From Spirochaetota bacterium (GTDB lineage Bacteria > Spirochaetota > Spirochaetia > Treponematales > UBA12059), in NCBI GenBank assembly GCA_022703505.1, contig JAKLDN010000002.1:372001-436000 (forward strand): a stretch of 64,000 nucleotides of DNA. The letters run 5' to 3'. Below are positions 22,803-31,547 of this stretch, in pieces (position 1 is the first letter of the stretch; each line of letters opens with the position of its first letter). A program made the position numbers and the translations under genes. The notes under the pieces were generated by a model. It was given only the letters and a program-made list of their open reading frames with translations. It was not told the origin of the DNA and did not search any database.

Positions 22803-24823
22803 ACGATCCCGGCCGGCCCGCCCGCGGCCCGGGCCGGGGACCGCGGGGAGGATTTCGGAATCGAGGGGCCCGGGACGCGGCGGTGGTCCGTATCGTGGGC
22901 TTGCCGAACGCGGGAAAGAGCGCCCTGTACAACGCCCTGACCGGTGCCTACAGCGTCGTGGCCAATTACCCGAACACCACCGTGGATCCCGAGCGGACGA
23001 TCCGGAGGGAGGGGGGCGTTCCGGTCCGCTACGTGGACGAGCCGGGGGTGGACGGGTTGGCCCCGGAGTCGGAGGACGCGCGCCTGCTCCTGGACCGGCT
23101 GCTGTCGGAGAGGACGGACCTCCTGCTCTTCGCGGCCGACGCCCGGCGCCTGGAATCCGGCCTGGCCCTGCTCTGGGAGTTCCTGTTCCTGGGGATCCCG
23201 ACGGTCCTGGTCCTCACCGGTATCGACGAGGCCCCCGTCTACGGCGTGGAGGTGGAGTATGCGGCCCTCTCCCGCCTGCTGGGCGTCCCGGTCGCGGCGG
23301 TCAGCTCGGAGGAGGGCCGCGGGATCCCCGAACTCAGGTCCCGGGTGCGCACGCTCCTCTCCCCGGCCGGCGCGGCGGGAACGCCCCGGACCGGCGGGGA
23401 AGCGGCGTCCGTCGCACCCTCCCCGCCTCCCGAGCCCCCCCTGCCTCCGGGGATCCGGGACGCCCGGGAGACGGTGCGTGCGGCCCTGGCTCCCGGGGTC
23501 CGGAGCCCCGGCGCCGCGGCCCTCTTCCTTCTCCGGGCAGACCCGGACCTGGCCCGGGCCTACCCCGGGGCCGGCCGGACCGCGGCTGTCCGGACCGCCC
23601 TCCTGGGCCTGCCCCTGGAGCGCCTCCTGTCCCGGGGCCGGACGGACTGGGCCCGCCGGATCGTGAGGTCCTGCGCGAGGATCCGGGGGCGCCGGCCCGG
23701 GAGCGCCGCGGACCGGCTGGCCGCCCTGGCGCGGCATCCCCTCTGGGGCTTGCCCGTGCTGGGCGCCCTCCTGCTGTCGGCCTATTTCCTGGTGATGTAC
23801 GCCTCCGTGGACCTGGCCGGGTGGATGGACTCGACCCTGGCCGTCCCGGCCGCGGCCTGGGTGGCGGATCGGATAGCCTCCCCCGGGATCCGGGACTTCC
23901 TGGTCGGGGACTTCGGGCTTCTGACCCTGGGGGTGTTCAACGCCCTGTGCACGGTCCTGCCCATCCTGGCGGTGTTCTACCTCTTCTTCGGAATCATCGA
24001 GGACTCCGGGTACCTGCCCAACTTGATCGTCCTGTCCCGGACCGCCCTGGGCCGGATCGGCCTTTCCGGACGCTCCGTCCTGCCGGTGATCCTGGGCTTC
24101 GGGTGCAAGACCATGGCCACCCTCTCGGCCCGCTCCATCCCGGACCGGAAGGAACGGACCATCGCGGTCTTCCTCATCGCCTTCGGCATCCCCTGCTCCG
24201 CCCAGCTGGGCCTGAACATGGCAATCCTGGCCCGGGCGGGGACGGGAGCCTTCCTGATCGCCCTGGGCTTCCTGAGCGCCGCGGAGCTGGGGGCGGGGGC
24301 GGTCCTGAACCGCCTGCTTCCCGGCGAGTCCCGGGGGGGCTTCGTCCTGGAACTTCCCCCCTTCCGGGTTCCGGATCCCGGCGCCCTGCTTCGCAAGACC
24401 GGGTGGCGGTTGGCCCGCTTCGTCCGGGAGGCCCTTCCCGTGTTCGCCGCCGCCGCCGTCGCCCTGTACCTGGCGGACGGATCGGGGATCCTCGGGGCCT
24501 TCCGGGACTTCCTGGCGCCCCTGGTCTCCGGCTGGCTCGGCCTACCGCCTTCCATGGCGGACGCCCTGATCCTGTCCATGGCCCGCCACGAGGCGGCGGC
24601 GGGGCTGATCCTGGGCATGGCGGAGCGGGGCCTCCTGGACCGGACGGCCATGGTCGTTTCCGTGACGGTCACGACCCTGTTCGTTCCCTGCGCGGCCAAC
24701 ATCGTGGCCATCGTGAAGGAACTGGGGAAGCGCCGGGGCGCGGCGGTAGTCCTGGCGGCCAACGCCCTGGCCATCACCCTGGGGGGTGCCTTGAACGGCG
24801 TCCTTCGCTTTCTGGGCTTCTGA
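22799..24823 (+). CDS. feoB: Ferrous iron transporter FeoB
   Basis: 674 residues from a GTG that overlaps the ppk stop (GTGA). The N-terminal G domain has G1 GLPNAGKS (34-41), the switch region NYPNTTVDPE and G3 DEPG. The G4 position, normally N-x-x-D, reads TGID, and G5 reads SSEEG. The membrane part carries both Gate motifs (GFGCKTMATLSARSI and IPCSAQLGLNMAI) and VTTLFVPCAANIVAI. It drives Fe(II) uptake across the inner membrane. The loss of the G4 Asn may change nucleotide preference. A Gly/Arg-rich N-terminal extension of about 25 residues is unusual. Confidence 0.92.
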   Translation: MNDPGRPARGPGRGPRGGFRNRGARDAAVVRIVGLPNAGKSALYNALTGAYSVVANYPNTTVDPERTIRREGGVPVRYVDEPGVDGLAPESEDARLLLDRLLSERTDLLLFAADARRLESGLALLWEFLFLGIPTVLVLTGIDEAPVYGVEVEYAALSRLLGVPVAAVSSEEGRGIPELRSRVRTLLSPAGAAGTPRTGGEAASVAPSPPPEPPLPPGIRDARETVRAALAPGVRSPGAAALFLLRADPDLARAYPGAGRTAAVRTALLGLPLERLLSRGRTDWARRIVRSCARIRGRRPGSAADRLAALARHPLWGLPVLGALLLSAYFLVMYASVDLAGWMDSTLAVPAAAWVADRIASPGIRDFLVGDFGLLTLGVFNALCTVLPILAVFYLFFGIIEDSGYLPNLIVLSRTALGRIGLSGRSVLPVILGFGCKTMATLSARSIPDRKERTIAVFLIAFGIPCSAQLGLNMAILARAGTGAFLIALGFLSAAELGAGAVLNRLLPGESRGGFVLELPPFRVPDPGALLRKTGWRLARFVREALPVFAAAAVALYLADGSGILGAFRDFLAPLVSGWLGLPPSMADALILSMARHEAAAGLILGMAERGLLDRTAMVVSVTVTTLFVPCAANIVAIVKELGKRRGAAVVLAANALAITLGGALNGVLRFLGF

Positions 24824-24835
24824 GCCGGAGGGATC

Positions 24836-25483
24836 ATGACGGACACGAGGAACGAGGACGAGCACCTGGAGCGGATCTGGCGCATGGAGGAGGAGGGAGG
24901 CGGGAGCCTGACCCTGCTCCGGACCCACATGGGGAAGGACTACGATCCCCTCGATATCGAGTCCCTTTCGCGGCAGGGCTGCCTGGAGGTGCGGGGGGAC
25001 GAGGTCGCCTTCACGGACCCGGGCCGGGAGCGGGCCCGCCGCCTGATCCGGGCCCACCGCCTGGCGGAGCTCCTGGTGCGGGACATCCTGGGGGTCCCGG
25101 ATTTCGAGGCCGGGGCCTGTGAGCTGGAGCACCTGGCGGACACCAAGGTGGTGGACGGGATCTGCACCCTCCTGGGCCACCCGGCCTGCTGTCCCCACGG
25201 CCTGCCCATCCCCCGGGGCGACTGTTGCCGCGCCGGGGCCCGGGAGGTGACCTCGGTGGTGGTGCCCCTGACGGAGCTGGAGCCGGGCAAGGTCGGGCGG
25301 GTGGTCTTCCTGGAAGCCTCGGACGAACGGGAGATCCGCCTCCTGGGTACCTCCCAGATCCGGCCGGGGACGGAGCTACGGGTGCGCCAGCGCAGGCCCT
25401 GCTACGTGGTGGACACGGGCACCGCCGCGGTGGCCCTGGACGAAGCGGTGGCCGCCACCGTGAAGGTCCTCCCCCTGGGCTGA
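24836..25483 (+). CDS. DtxR/MntR-like regulator fused to a FeoA domain
   Basis: 215 residues. Residues 1-135 follow the DtxR family: a shortened winged-helix part (LTLLRTHMGKDYDPLDIESLSRQGCLEV), then a metal-binding dimerisation region ERARRLIRAHRLAELLVRD with CELEHLAD and a Cys/His-rich GHPACCPHGLPIPRGDCC. Residues about 140-215 are an SH3-like FeoA domain (ELEPGKVGRVVFLEAS ... LRVRQRRPCYVV). Directly after feoB, it probably senses Fe(II) or Mn(II) and controls this operon, while the FeoA part may also contact FeoB. The start is ATG; the upstream gap is 12 bases. Confidence 0.8.
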   Translation: MTDTRNEDEHLERIWRMEEEGGGSLTLLRTHMGKDYDPLDIESLSRQGCLEVRGDEVAFTDPGRERARRLIRAHRLAELLVRDILGVPDFEAGACELEHLADTKVVDGICTLLGHPACCPHGLPIPRGDCCRAGAREVTSVVVPLTELEPGKVGRVVFLEASDEREIRLLGTSQIRPGTELRVRQRRPCYVVDTGTAAVALDEAVAATVKVLPLG

Positions 25484-25491
25484 TTCCCGAG

Positions 25492-25525
25492 CCCGGGAGA
25501 CCCGGGTCCGGAGCGCCGGCGGCGC
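25492..25525 (+). terminator. Hairpins after the feo operon
   Basis: CCCGGG-AGA-CCCGGG (25492-25506) and GCGCC-GGC-GGCGC (25513-25525), the latter followed by CTCTTCCCC. These are GC-rich stems with a weak pyrimidine tail, a possible terminator. Confidence 0.4.
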
Positions 25526-25652
25526 CTCTTCCCCATCCGGGATTCGTCCGATACTATACGTAACGCGGCGGCCGTGCGCCTTCGCCGGTCCGGACCCGGG
25601 CTCGCCCGCCGCGCCGGATCTCAACCTCAATTCCATCGGGAGCACCTACCGC

Positions 25653-27833
25653 ATGCGCCTGTCCGCCCCCCGTCCCGCCCTCGTCCTCGCCCTCTCCCTC
25701 CTCCTTGCCGCTGTCCTGCCCGCCCAGACCCTGGCGGGCTTCGACACGGGGCTCTATCGGATCGAGCGGGACGGGTCCTCCCGACCCCTCTGGCTGGGCG
25801 GGGAGGTCAAGAAGATCCTGGCCACCGAGGCCGGCTGGTATTTCCTGAGCTCCCGGGGGGTGGTCCACAGCCGCGACCTTTCGGCCTTCGAGGAGCGGAA
25901 CAAGGGCCTGCCGGTCAAGACGATCAAGCGCTACGACCAGGGGGTCAAGAGCTTCCAGTACGAGATCCAGGATTTGAAGGACCTGGAGGCCGACCCCTAC
26001 GACCCCCGGACCCTGGTGACCTGCACCAAGGACGCCGTGTTCCTGACCCGGGACGGGGGTCTTACATGGACCGCCCTGCCCGCGGCTCCCTCGTGGTCCA
26101 CGGGCCTCAAGGCCGCGGCGGTCGTTTCCGGGACGGAGAACCTGATTTTCGCCTCCCACCCCATCCGGGGCGTCTTCGTCCGTCCCCTGGGAAATCCCGG
26201 GGCGGCCTGGACGGAGGCGGGGGGCCTGGACAGGGCCGCCGGCTCCACCAGCCCGGACGAGGTTTCCGACATCGTCGCGGCCAAGGGGCCCGAGGGGGCC
26301 CGGATCTGGGCGGCCAACTCCTTCCTTCCCCGCCTGTACCGCTGGGATTCCGCGCGGCGCTCCTTCGCGGTGGTCCACGCGGACGACCGGGACTTCGCCG
26401 CCTTCGAGAGCCTCCAGGTCCGGGAGGACGGGGTCCTCTACGTGACGGACGGGGAGATCTACCGCTACGATCCCCGCTCGGGCCGGCACGAGGCCGAGCC
26501 CGGAGCCCTCCGCGCGGTCCTGGCGGCCTCCCGGGCCCAGCCGGGCCAGCTGGAATCCTTCCACGGCGTCGACTCCACGGGCAAGCCCCTCCAGCTTTCC
26601 GAGCTCTGGCTGGCCGCCTTCAAGGACCGCAAGCCCCACCGGCCGGCCGCGGAGGGCCGCCACGGCCTGTACCTCCAGACGGGATTCATGGTGAACCCGG
26701 AAACCCGGGCCAAGTACCTCGGGGTCCTGGGCCGGCACAACCTGGACTCCGTGGTCGTGGACCTCAAGGACGACCTGGGCCGCCTGCGCTTCGAGCCCCG
26801 CACCGAACTGGTCCGGCGCCTGGGACGCTCCGTGAACCCCCTGGACGTGGAGGCCTTCACGGCGGAGATGAAGGCCCGGGGGGTGTACCTGATCGCCCGG
26901 ATCGTGGTCTTCAAGGACAACCACATGTACAAGGCCGCGGGGGGAAAGTACGCGGTCTGGGACTCCGCGGAGAAGGCCCCTTGGCGCGGCTACTTCACGG
27001 AAAAGGTCGAGGCTCCCGCACCCGCCGCTCCGGTACCCTCAACGCCCCCGGCCCTCCTGGCCCCTTCCCGGCCCGCGCCGGGGGCCTCCGTCGCGCCCGC
27101 CGCCCCCCCGGCTCCCGCTCCGACCTACCAGCGGAAGTACATGGAAGAGTATTGGGTGGACCCCTATAGCGAGGAGATCTGGGAGTACAACGTGGCCATC
27201 GCCCGGGAGATCATCGCCCGGGGCTTCGACGAGGTGCAGTTCGACTACATCCGCTTCCCCACGGACGGGGAGAACCTCGGGAACGCCTCGTACCGCTGGA
27301 GGGACCCCGGCATGGACATGGAGAGCGCCCTGATGTCCTTCCTGGGCTACGCCCGGCGGAACATCGAGGCGCCCATCAGCATCGACATCTACGGGGCCAA
27401 CGGCTGGTTCCGGTCCGGGGTGCGGACCGGCCAGGACGTGGAGCTCCTGGCCCGGTACGTGGACGTGATCTGCCCCATGTTCTATCCCTCCCATTTCGAG
27501 CAGGACTTCCTGGCCCAGCCCCCGGAGGAGCTCCGTCCCTACCGGATCTACTACCTGGGGACCCTCCGCAACACCTTCATCGCCCGAAAGCGGGTGGTCG
27601 TGCGCCCCTACGTCCAGGCCTTCTTCCTGAACGTCCGCTATGACCGGAAGTGGTACAACCCCGACTACGTCCGCCGGCAGGTGGAGGGGGTGCGGGACTC
27701 GGCGAACCTGGGGCTCACCTTCTGGAACAATATCGGCCGCTACGACGACATCCCCGTCCTGGATGTCCGGGGGAACCGGAGGCTGGCGGCGGGACCGGAG
27801 GCCCTCCGGCCCAAGGGCGTCCAGCTGGACTAG
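25653..27833 (+). CDS. Secreted DUF4015 (putative glycoside hydrolase) protein
   Basis: 726 residues. A clear signal peptide (about 1-28) precedes a beta-propeller-like region with a BNR/Asp-box type repeat (TRDGGLTWTAL near 127-137). Residues about 345-720 form the DUF4015 barrel: VVVDLKDDLGRL, LIARIVVFKD, DEVQFDYIRFPTDG, ISIDIYGANGWF and ICPMFYPSHF, with Asp/Glu in the positions expected for a glycosidase. A Pro/Ala-rich insertion (about 455-492) splits the barrel. Substrate unknown; surface or periplasmic polysaccharide is plausible. A TACTAT -10-like box lies near 25552, giving a leader of roughly 90 bases. Confidence 0.75.
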   Translation: MRLSAPRPALVLALSLLLAAVLPAQTLAGFDTGLYRIERDGSSRPLWLGGEVKKILATEAGWYFLSSRGVVHSRDLSAFEERNKGLPVKTIKRYDQGVKSFQYEIQDLKDLEADPYDPRTLVTCTKDAVFLTRDGGLTWTALPAAPSWSTGLKAAAVVSGTENLIFASHPIRGVFVRPLGNPGAAWTEAGGLDRAAGSTSPDEVSDIVAAKGPEGARIWAANSFLPRLYRWDSARRSFAVVHADDRDFAAFESLQVREDGVLYVTDGEIYRYDPRSGRHEAEPGALRAVLAASRAQPGQLESFHGVDSTGKPLQLSELWLAAFKDRKPHRPAAEGRHGLYLQTGFMVNPETRAKYLGVLGRHNLDSVVVDLKDDLGRLRFEPRTELVRRLGRSVNPLDVEAFTAEMKARGVYLIARIVVFKDNHMYKAAGGKYAVWDSAEKAPWRGYFTEKVEAPAPAAPVPSTPPALLAPSRPAPGASVAPAAPPAPAPTYQRKYMEEYWVDPYSEEIWEYNVAIAREIIARGFDEVQFDYIRFPTDGENLGNASYRWRDPGMDMESALMSFLGYARRNIEAPISIDIYGANGWFRSGVRTGQDVELLARYVDVICPMFYPSHFEQDFLAQPPEELRPYRIYYLGTLRNTFIARKRVVVRPYVQAFFLNVRYDRKWYNPDYVRRQVEGVRDSANLGLTFWNNIGRYDDIPVLDVRGNRRLAAGPEALRPKGVQLD

Positions 27834-27873
27834 TGGGGAGGGGGCGGCCTGCCGCATGCGTCGGCCGTCGAGC

Positions 27874-27902
27874 TTGACGGGCGCGGCGGCTGGAAGTAGC
27901 TT
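27874..27902 (+). promoter_or_regulatory. Promoter of the metallophosphoesterase unit
   Basis: TTGACG (27874-27879), 17 bases, TAGCTT (27897-27902), nine bases before the GTG at 27912. The leader would be only about three bases. Confidence 0.6.
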
Positions 27903-27911
27903 GTAGGTACC

Positions 27912-29126
27912 GTGAAACCCTCCCAGCCCTTCCGAGTCCGATTCCTGGCCTTCGCGGCCGCGGCCCTCGCCGCCTTGCTCCTCTTCCGCCTGATGCACGC
28001 CCCGGGGACCCTGGGGCTCCTGGTCTGGAATCCGAGCTACCGCTCCTTCGCCTACGGGATCCTGGCCCTGGGGGCGGTGCCCTTCCTCCTGGCGATCGTG
28101 TACGAGGTCCTCCGGGGGATCCCCTCCTTCCGCCGGCGCCGGGCCGCGGGCCTGGTCTCCATGGGGGTTTCCGCGGTCTCCGGGGCGGCCGCCCTGGCGG
28201 CGATCCTGTTTCTCGCGATCGCCCCGAACCGGGTCCCGGATCCCCTCCCGACGCCGAGGATCCTGGATCCCTCCCGGGGCATCGTCGTCCGGCCCTCCGG
28301 GGACGGGGGGCCCTACCTCCGCCTGGCCTTCTCCTCGGATCCCCACTGGGGCCGGGAACAGAGCGACGAGGCCGCCCGAACGCGGATCCTGACAAGCGTG
28401 GACGCCGGGGACTACGACGCCTTCTTCCTCCTCGGGGACATCTCCGAGCAGGGCTTTCCGGAGTCGGGCTTCCGGGAGGCGGCCCTGGACCTGGAAACGT
28501 ACCTGACCCGGGTCCCGGTCCGTCCGATGATGGGCAACCACGACGCCCTGGTCAACGCCGCGGGCCGGTGGGCCCGGTATTTCTTCCCCTCGGGCCATTC
28601 CTCGGATTCGGGTTCCCCCCTTTACTACCGGATCGACGCGGGCCGGGCCCATATCCTGGTCCTCAACCTCCTCTGGGGGGAGGAGGACTTCGACCACGCC
28701 CAGCGTGCCTGGCTGACGGAACAGCTGGAGTCCATCCCCCGGCAGGACGCGGTGGTCGTCCTGTCCCACTGCTATTTCTACGCCTCCGGGTACGACGACC
28801 CCGAGTCCGGAAGCCCCTGGTACGACCATCCCGGGACCATCCGGGAGGTCGTACCCCTGCTGGAGACGTACGGGGTGGACCTGGCGGTCTCCGGGCACAA
28901 CCATTACCAGGAGCTCCTGGAGCACAACGGCGTTACCTACGCCGTGATCGGGGCCATGGGCGGGGTGCCGGATCCGGCCCCGACCTACCGGTCCCCCGCC
29001 TCGAGATGGATCCGGGTCTCCACCTTCGGATTCCTGGAGGCCCGGTTCTATCCGGACCGCATCGAGCTGGCCTTCCGGGACGCGGCCGGGGGCGAGCTGC
29101 ACCGCGCGGTGGTTTCCGCGGAGTAG
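27912..29126 (+). CDS. Membrane-anchored metallophosphoesterase
   Basis: 404 residues, GTG start. Three hydrophobic N-terminal helices (about 10-28, 43-66, 78-98) anchor a calcineurin-like domain. The dimetal ligands appear in order: FSSDPHWG (D-x-H), LGDIS, GNHD, LSHCYF and SGHNH. Everything needed for phosphoesterase activity is present. The domain faces the periplasm if the three-helix count is right. Substrate unknown. The HD protein and DUF2007 genes follow at 10- and 8-base gaps, so they are cotranscribed. Confidence 0.82.
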   Translation: MKPSQPFRVRFLAFAAAALAALLLFRLMHAPGTLGLLVWNPSYRSFAYGILALGAVPFLLAIVYEVLRGIPSFRRRRAAGLVSMGVSAVSGAAALAAILFLAIAPNRVPDPLPTPRILDPSRGIVVRPSGDGGPYLRLAFSSDPHWGREQSDEAARTRILTSVDAGDYDAFFLLGDISEQGFPESGFREAALDLETYLTRVPVRPMMGNHDALVNAAGRWARYFFPSGHSSDSGSPLYYRIDAGRAHILVLNLLWGEEDFDHAQRAWLTEQLESIPRQDAVVVLSHCYFYASGYDDPESGSPWYDHPGTIREVVPLLETYGVDLAVSGHNHYQELLEHNGVTYAVIGAMGGVPDPAPTYRSPASRWIRVSTFGFLEARFYPDRIELAFRDAAGGELHRAVVSAE

Positions 29127-29136
29127 GGGCGATGGG

Positions 29137-30288
29137 ATGGAAAGCGTCGCGGACCCGGCCGGCTCCGGCAGCGCCCGGTTCCAGGAAGCCTCCTTCACGG
29201 CCCTGGACCGCTACCGGGGCAACCCGGCCGCCCCCCTGCGGTTCCTCCTCTTCCGGGGGGGACTTCCGGACCTGGCCCGCCGCGGCCAGGAGCTGGCCTT
29301 TCCCGGGCTTCCCTACGCGGACGCGGTCTCCGCGAACGCGGTCTCCGGGATACCGCGGCCCGGGGAATCCGGTCCCGTTGACGGCGCCTTGCCGGATCCC
29401 GTCTCCGTGCCCTGCCGCTACGTCTGCGCGGAGGCGGACGAGGACCCCGAGCCCCACGCCTACGGCCTTTTGGACCTGAGCTACGACCCGGAGACCCGGC
29501 GGTACCGGCATCCGCGACAGCGTTTCCCGGACCCCCGGGAGCCCGTGATCTACCCCTGCGACGCCCCCGACGACCTCACCCTCTTCGAGACTGCCGTCCT
29601 CCTGGCCCGGTATCCCTACCGCCTGCCGGAGGGGGGCTTTGTCGTGGATGTCCCGAGGAACCTCTCCCCGATGTTCCAGCGGGACCTCCTGACCCTGATC
29701 CTCACCGGCCGGGATCCCGGGTCCGCCCTGGAATGGCTGGGCCGGACCGGGTTCCTGGATGCCTACTGGCCCGAGCTTGCGGCCCTGCGGGGGGTGAGCC
29801 ATTCCAAGGAGTACCATCCCGAAGGGGACGTCTGGGCCCACACCCTGGAGACCTTCCGGTATCGCAAGCTCTCGGAGTTCCGGCTTTCCCTGGGCCTGCT
29901 CCTGCACGACACGGGCAAGCCCGAATCCCGGTCCGCGGAGGGCCGCCGCTTCGACCAGCACAGCGAGATCGGGGCCCGCCTGGCCCGCCGCTTCCTGGAG
30001 CGCCTGGGATTCGCCCGGGACCTCTCGGAGGATGTGGAGTTCCTGGTCCGCAGGCACATGATGCCCGCGGCCCTCCCGCGCCTGCCCCTGAACCGGGTGC
30101 AGGAAGACCTGGAGCACCCCCTCTTCCCCATCCTCCTGGAGCTGTACCGCTGCGACGAGCTGTCCACCTTCCGGGGACCCGACGGGTACTACCAGGCCTG
30201 CGCGGCCTATCGCCAATACCTGCGGAACGTGCGCAACCCGTACCGGAACCCGGACGGCCGGAAGGTCCAGAGGATGTTCCTTGAATAG
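29137..30288 (+). CDS. HD-domain protein related to CCA-enzyme C-termini
   Basis: 383 residues. The C-terminal two thirds resemble the RNA-binding and HD half of tRNA nucleotidyltransferase/poly(A) polymerase-like proteins: VDVPRNLSPMFQRDLLTLILTG, then KEYHPEGDVWAHTLETF, GLLLHDTGKPESR and HSEIGARLARRFLERL, giving an intact H...HD...D metal set. The N-terminal nucleotidyltransferase motifs (G-S and D-x-D) are not visible, so it is probably a phosphohydrolase rather than a CCA-adding enzyme. Middle member of a three-gene unit. Confidence 0.65.
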   Translation: MESVADPAGSGSARFQEASFTALDRYRGNPAAPLRFLLFRGGLPDLARRGQELAFPGLPYADAVSANAVSGIPRPGESGPVDGALPDPVSVPCRYVCAEADEDPEPHAYGLLDLSYDPETRRYRHPRQRFPDPREPVIYPCDAPDDLTLFETAVLLARYPYRLPEGGFVVDVPRNLSPMFQRDLLTLILTGRDPGSALEWLGRTGFLDAYWPELAALRGVSHSKEYHPEGDVWAHTLETFRYRKLSEFRLSLGLLLHDTGKPESRSAEGRRFDQHSEIGARLARRFLERLGFARDLSEDVEFLVRRHMMPAALPRLPLNRVQEDLEHPLFPILLELYRCDELSTFRGPDGYYQACAAYRQYLRNVRNPYRNPDGRKVQRMFLE

Positions 30289-30296
30289 GAGGTCCC

Positions 30297-30518
30297 GTGA
30301 AGGAAGCCTATCGCTGCGTGTACATGGAGGACGCCCTGGTCGTGAAGAGCCTCCTGGACTCCGCGGGCATCCCCTCTCGCATCCTGAGCGGGGACATGCT
30401 GGACGTGAATCCCTTCTTTTCCGCCACCGTCCAGGGTGTCCGGATCCTGGTCTCCGACGAGGACTGGGAGGACGCCCGGGCGGTGGCCGCGGACTTCAAG
30501 TCCCGTCGGGAGGACTGA
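30297..30518 (+). CDS. DUF2007-type small protein
   Basis: 73 residues, GTG start eight bases after the HD gene, with GGAGG as ribosome site. The pattern VYMEDALVVKSLLDSAGIPSR ... VRILVSDEDWEDARAV matches the small beta-alpha-beta DUF2007 domain, thought to be a signalling or regulatory module of unknown ligand. No catalytic residues are evident. Confidence 0.7.
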   Translation: MKEAYRCVYMEDALVVKSLLDSAGIPSRILSGDMLDVNPFFSATVQGVRILVSDEDWEDARAVAADFKSRRED

Positions 30519-30527
30519 GCTTGTCCG

Positions 30528-30556
30528 GACTCACCGCGGAGTTCACGGAGGGAAGA
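30528..30556 (+). repeat. Partial CACGGAG-type repeat
   Basis: TCACCGCGGAG-TT-CACGGAGGG resembles one arm of the inverted repeat between rpoB and rpoC. Only one arm is present here, next to a family 2 hairpin element, so it looks like a remnant. Confidence 0.5.
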
Positions 30557-30584
30557 ATCGAACCGGAGCGCCAGATATCCTTTT

Positions 30585-30726
30585 CTAGAAATTGAGCCGA
30601 TTTCAAAAGTCGGTCACTTTTGAAATCGGCTTTGCGATTGCTCGCGGTTGCGTTGCAACCGCTGCGCAAATCGCGATTTTCAAGGTAGCTTTTTCAAAAC
30701 TCTCTGAGTTTTGAAAAAGCCTCTAG
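30585..30726. repeat. 142-bp three-hairpin element, family 2, copy 1
   Basis: Three stems in a row: AGCCGATTTCAAAAGT with its complement, a GC-rich central stem starting GCGATTGCTCG and ending CTGCGCAAATCGCGAT, and a right stem GCTTTTTCAAAACTC with its complement. Both ends carry CTAGAAATTGA as an 11-base direct repeat (30585-30595 and 30723-30733). The right CTAG gives the TAG stop of the UDG-like gene. The right stem is flanked by A and T tracts, so it can terminate transcription from both convergent sides. Confidence 0.85.
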
Positions 30727-31463
30727 AAATTGAATATAGCCCGACGATTCTCCGCGCCGATCCTTCGTAGTTCCTCCATCAAGGGCCTTCCGGGATCCCT
30801 CTTCCGGGACAGCTCTAGGGAGAACTGGTTCATGGAAAAGTGACTGAACACCAGGACCTCCTCCCGGACGGCCGCCGGGGCTTCCCGGTAGAGTCGGGAG
30901 TACTCCCGGAACCAGGACCCGAAGATCCCCTTGGGCTTGAGCTCGGAACGGCCGGAGATCCAGACCGGGACGCCCAGGGCCTCGTGAAGGGCCCGGGCGA
31001 AGAGGGCCATCCACGCCTGGCTCTCCGCCAGCAGGGCCTCCACGGCCCCGCTTGCGTCCAGATTCCTGAGAAGGGCCAGCTCCGCGGTCTTGGGGGTGTG
31101 GACGGGGGTCTTGTTGACGATGAGGACATCCCGCCGGAAATCCGTATCCAGCTCCCTGCGGAAGAAGCCCTCCGCCAGCTTTCCGGACTGGCCTACCAGG
31201 TATCGGAGATTCGCGGATTTTTGCTCCTGCTTGCCCGGGTTGTCCGCGATCAGGATCCACCGGGGACGGGACTCCGGGCCGATGTCGTCGAGGGCCCGGT
31301 TGTACACGACGGGGGTTTCCACGACGTAGTCGTCGTAGCCCCGGGCGATGCGGAGCCTCTCCTGGATATCCCGGAGCTCCGGCACGGCGGCGGTCCACAG
31401 CCGGACCTTTTCCCGGAAGGCGTCCCTCAGGGCTGTGAATTTCTCGTACCGGCGTCGATCCAT
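30723..31463 (-). CDS. Divergent uracil-DNA-glycosylase-superfamily-like protein
   Basis: 246 residues. The order WILIADNPGKQEQ, then GQSGKLAEGFF, then DVLIVNKTPVHTP, and a late VLVFSHFS follows that of family 4/5 uracil-DNA glycosylases (G-E-x-P-G-x-x-E, G-x-x-G-x-L, N-x-x-K, H-P-S), but residues are divergent and no 4Fe-4S cysteines are seen. Activity and substrate are uncertain. The ATG at 31463 is chosen because CACAAT lies seven bases upstream with TTGCGG at 17-base spacing; another ATG at 31472 is in frame. It is divergent from the beta-barrel gene. Confidence 0.45.
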   Translation of the reverse strand: MDRRRYEKFTALRDAFREKVRLWTAAVPELRDIQERLRIARGYDDYVVETPVVYNRALDDIGPESRPRWILIADNPGKQEQKSANLRYLVGQSGKLAEGFFRRELDTDFRRDVLIVNKTPVHTPKTAELALLRNLDASGAVEALLAESQAWMALFARALHEALGVPVWISGRSELKPKGIFGSWFREYSRLYREAPAAVREEVLVFSHFSMNQFSLELSRKRDPGRPLMEELRRIGAENRRAIFNF

Positions 31464-31470
31464 GCCGGGC

Positions 31471-31499
31471 ATTGTGACGGACCCGGCCCGAAGCCGCAA
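31471..31499 (-). promoter_or_regulatory. Promoter of the UDG-like gene
   Basis: Minus strand TTGCGG (31499-31494), 17 bases, CACAAT (31476-31471), seven bases before the ATG at 31463. Confidence 0.6.
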
Positions 31500-31547
31500 G
31501 GGCGGCCGGCAATCCGAGCTCATGTGGATATTGCGGCCCGCCGAGCA

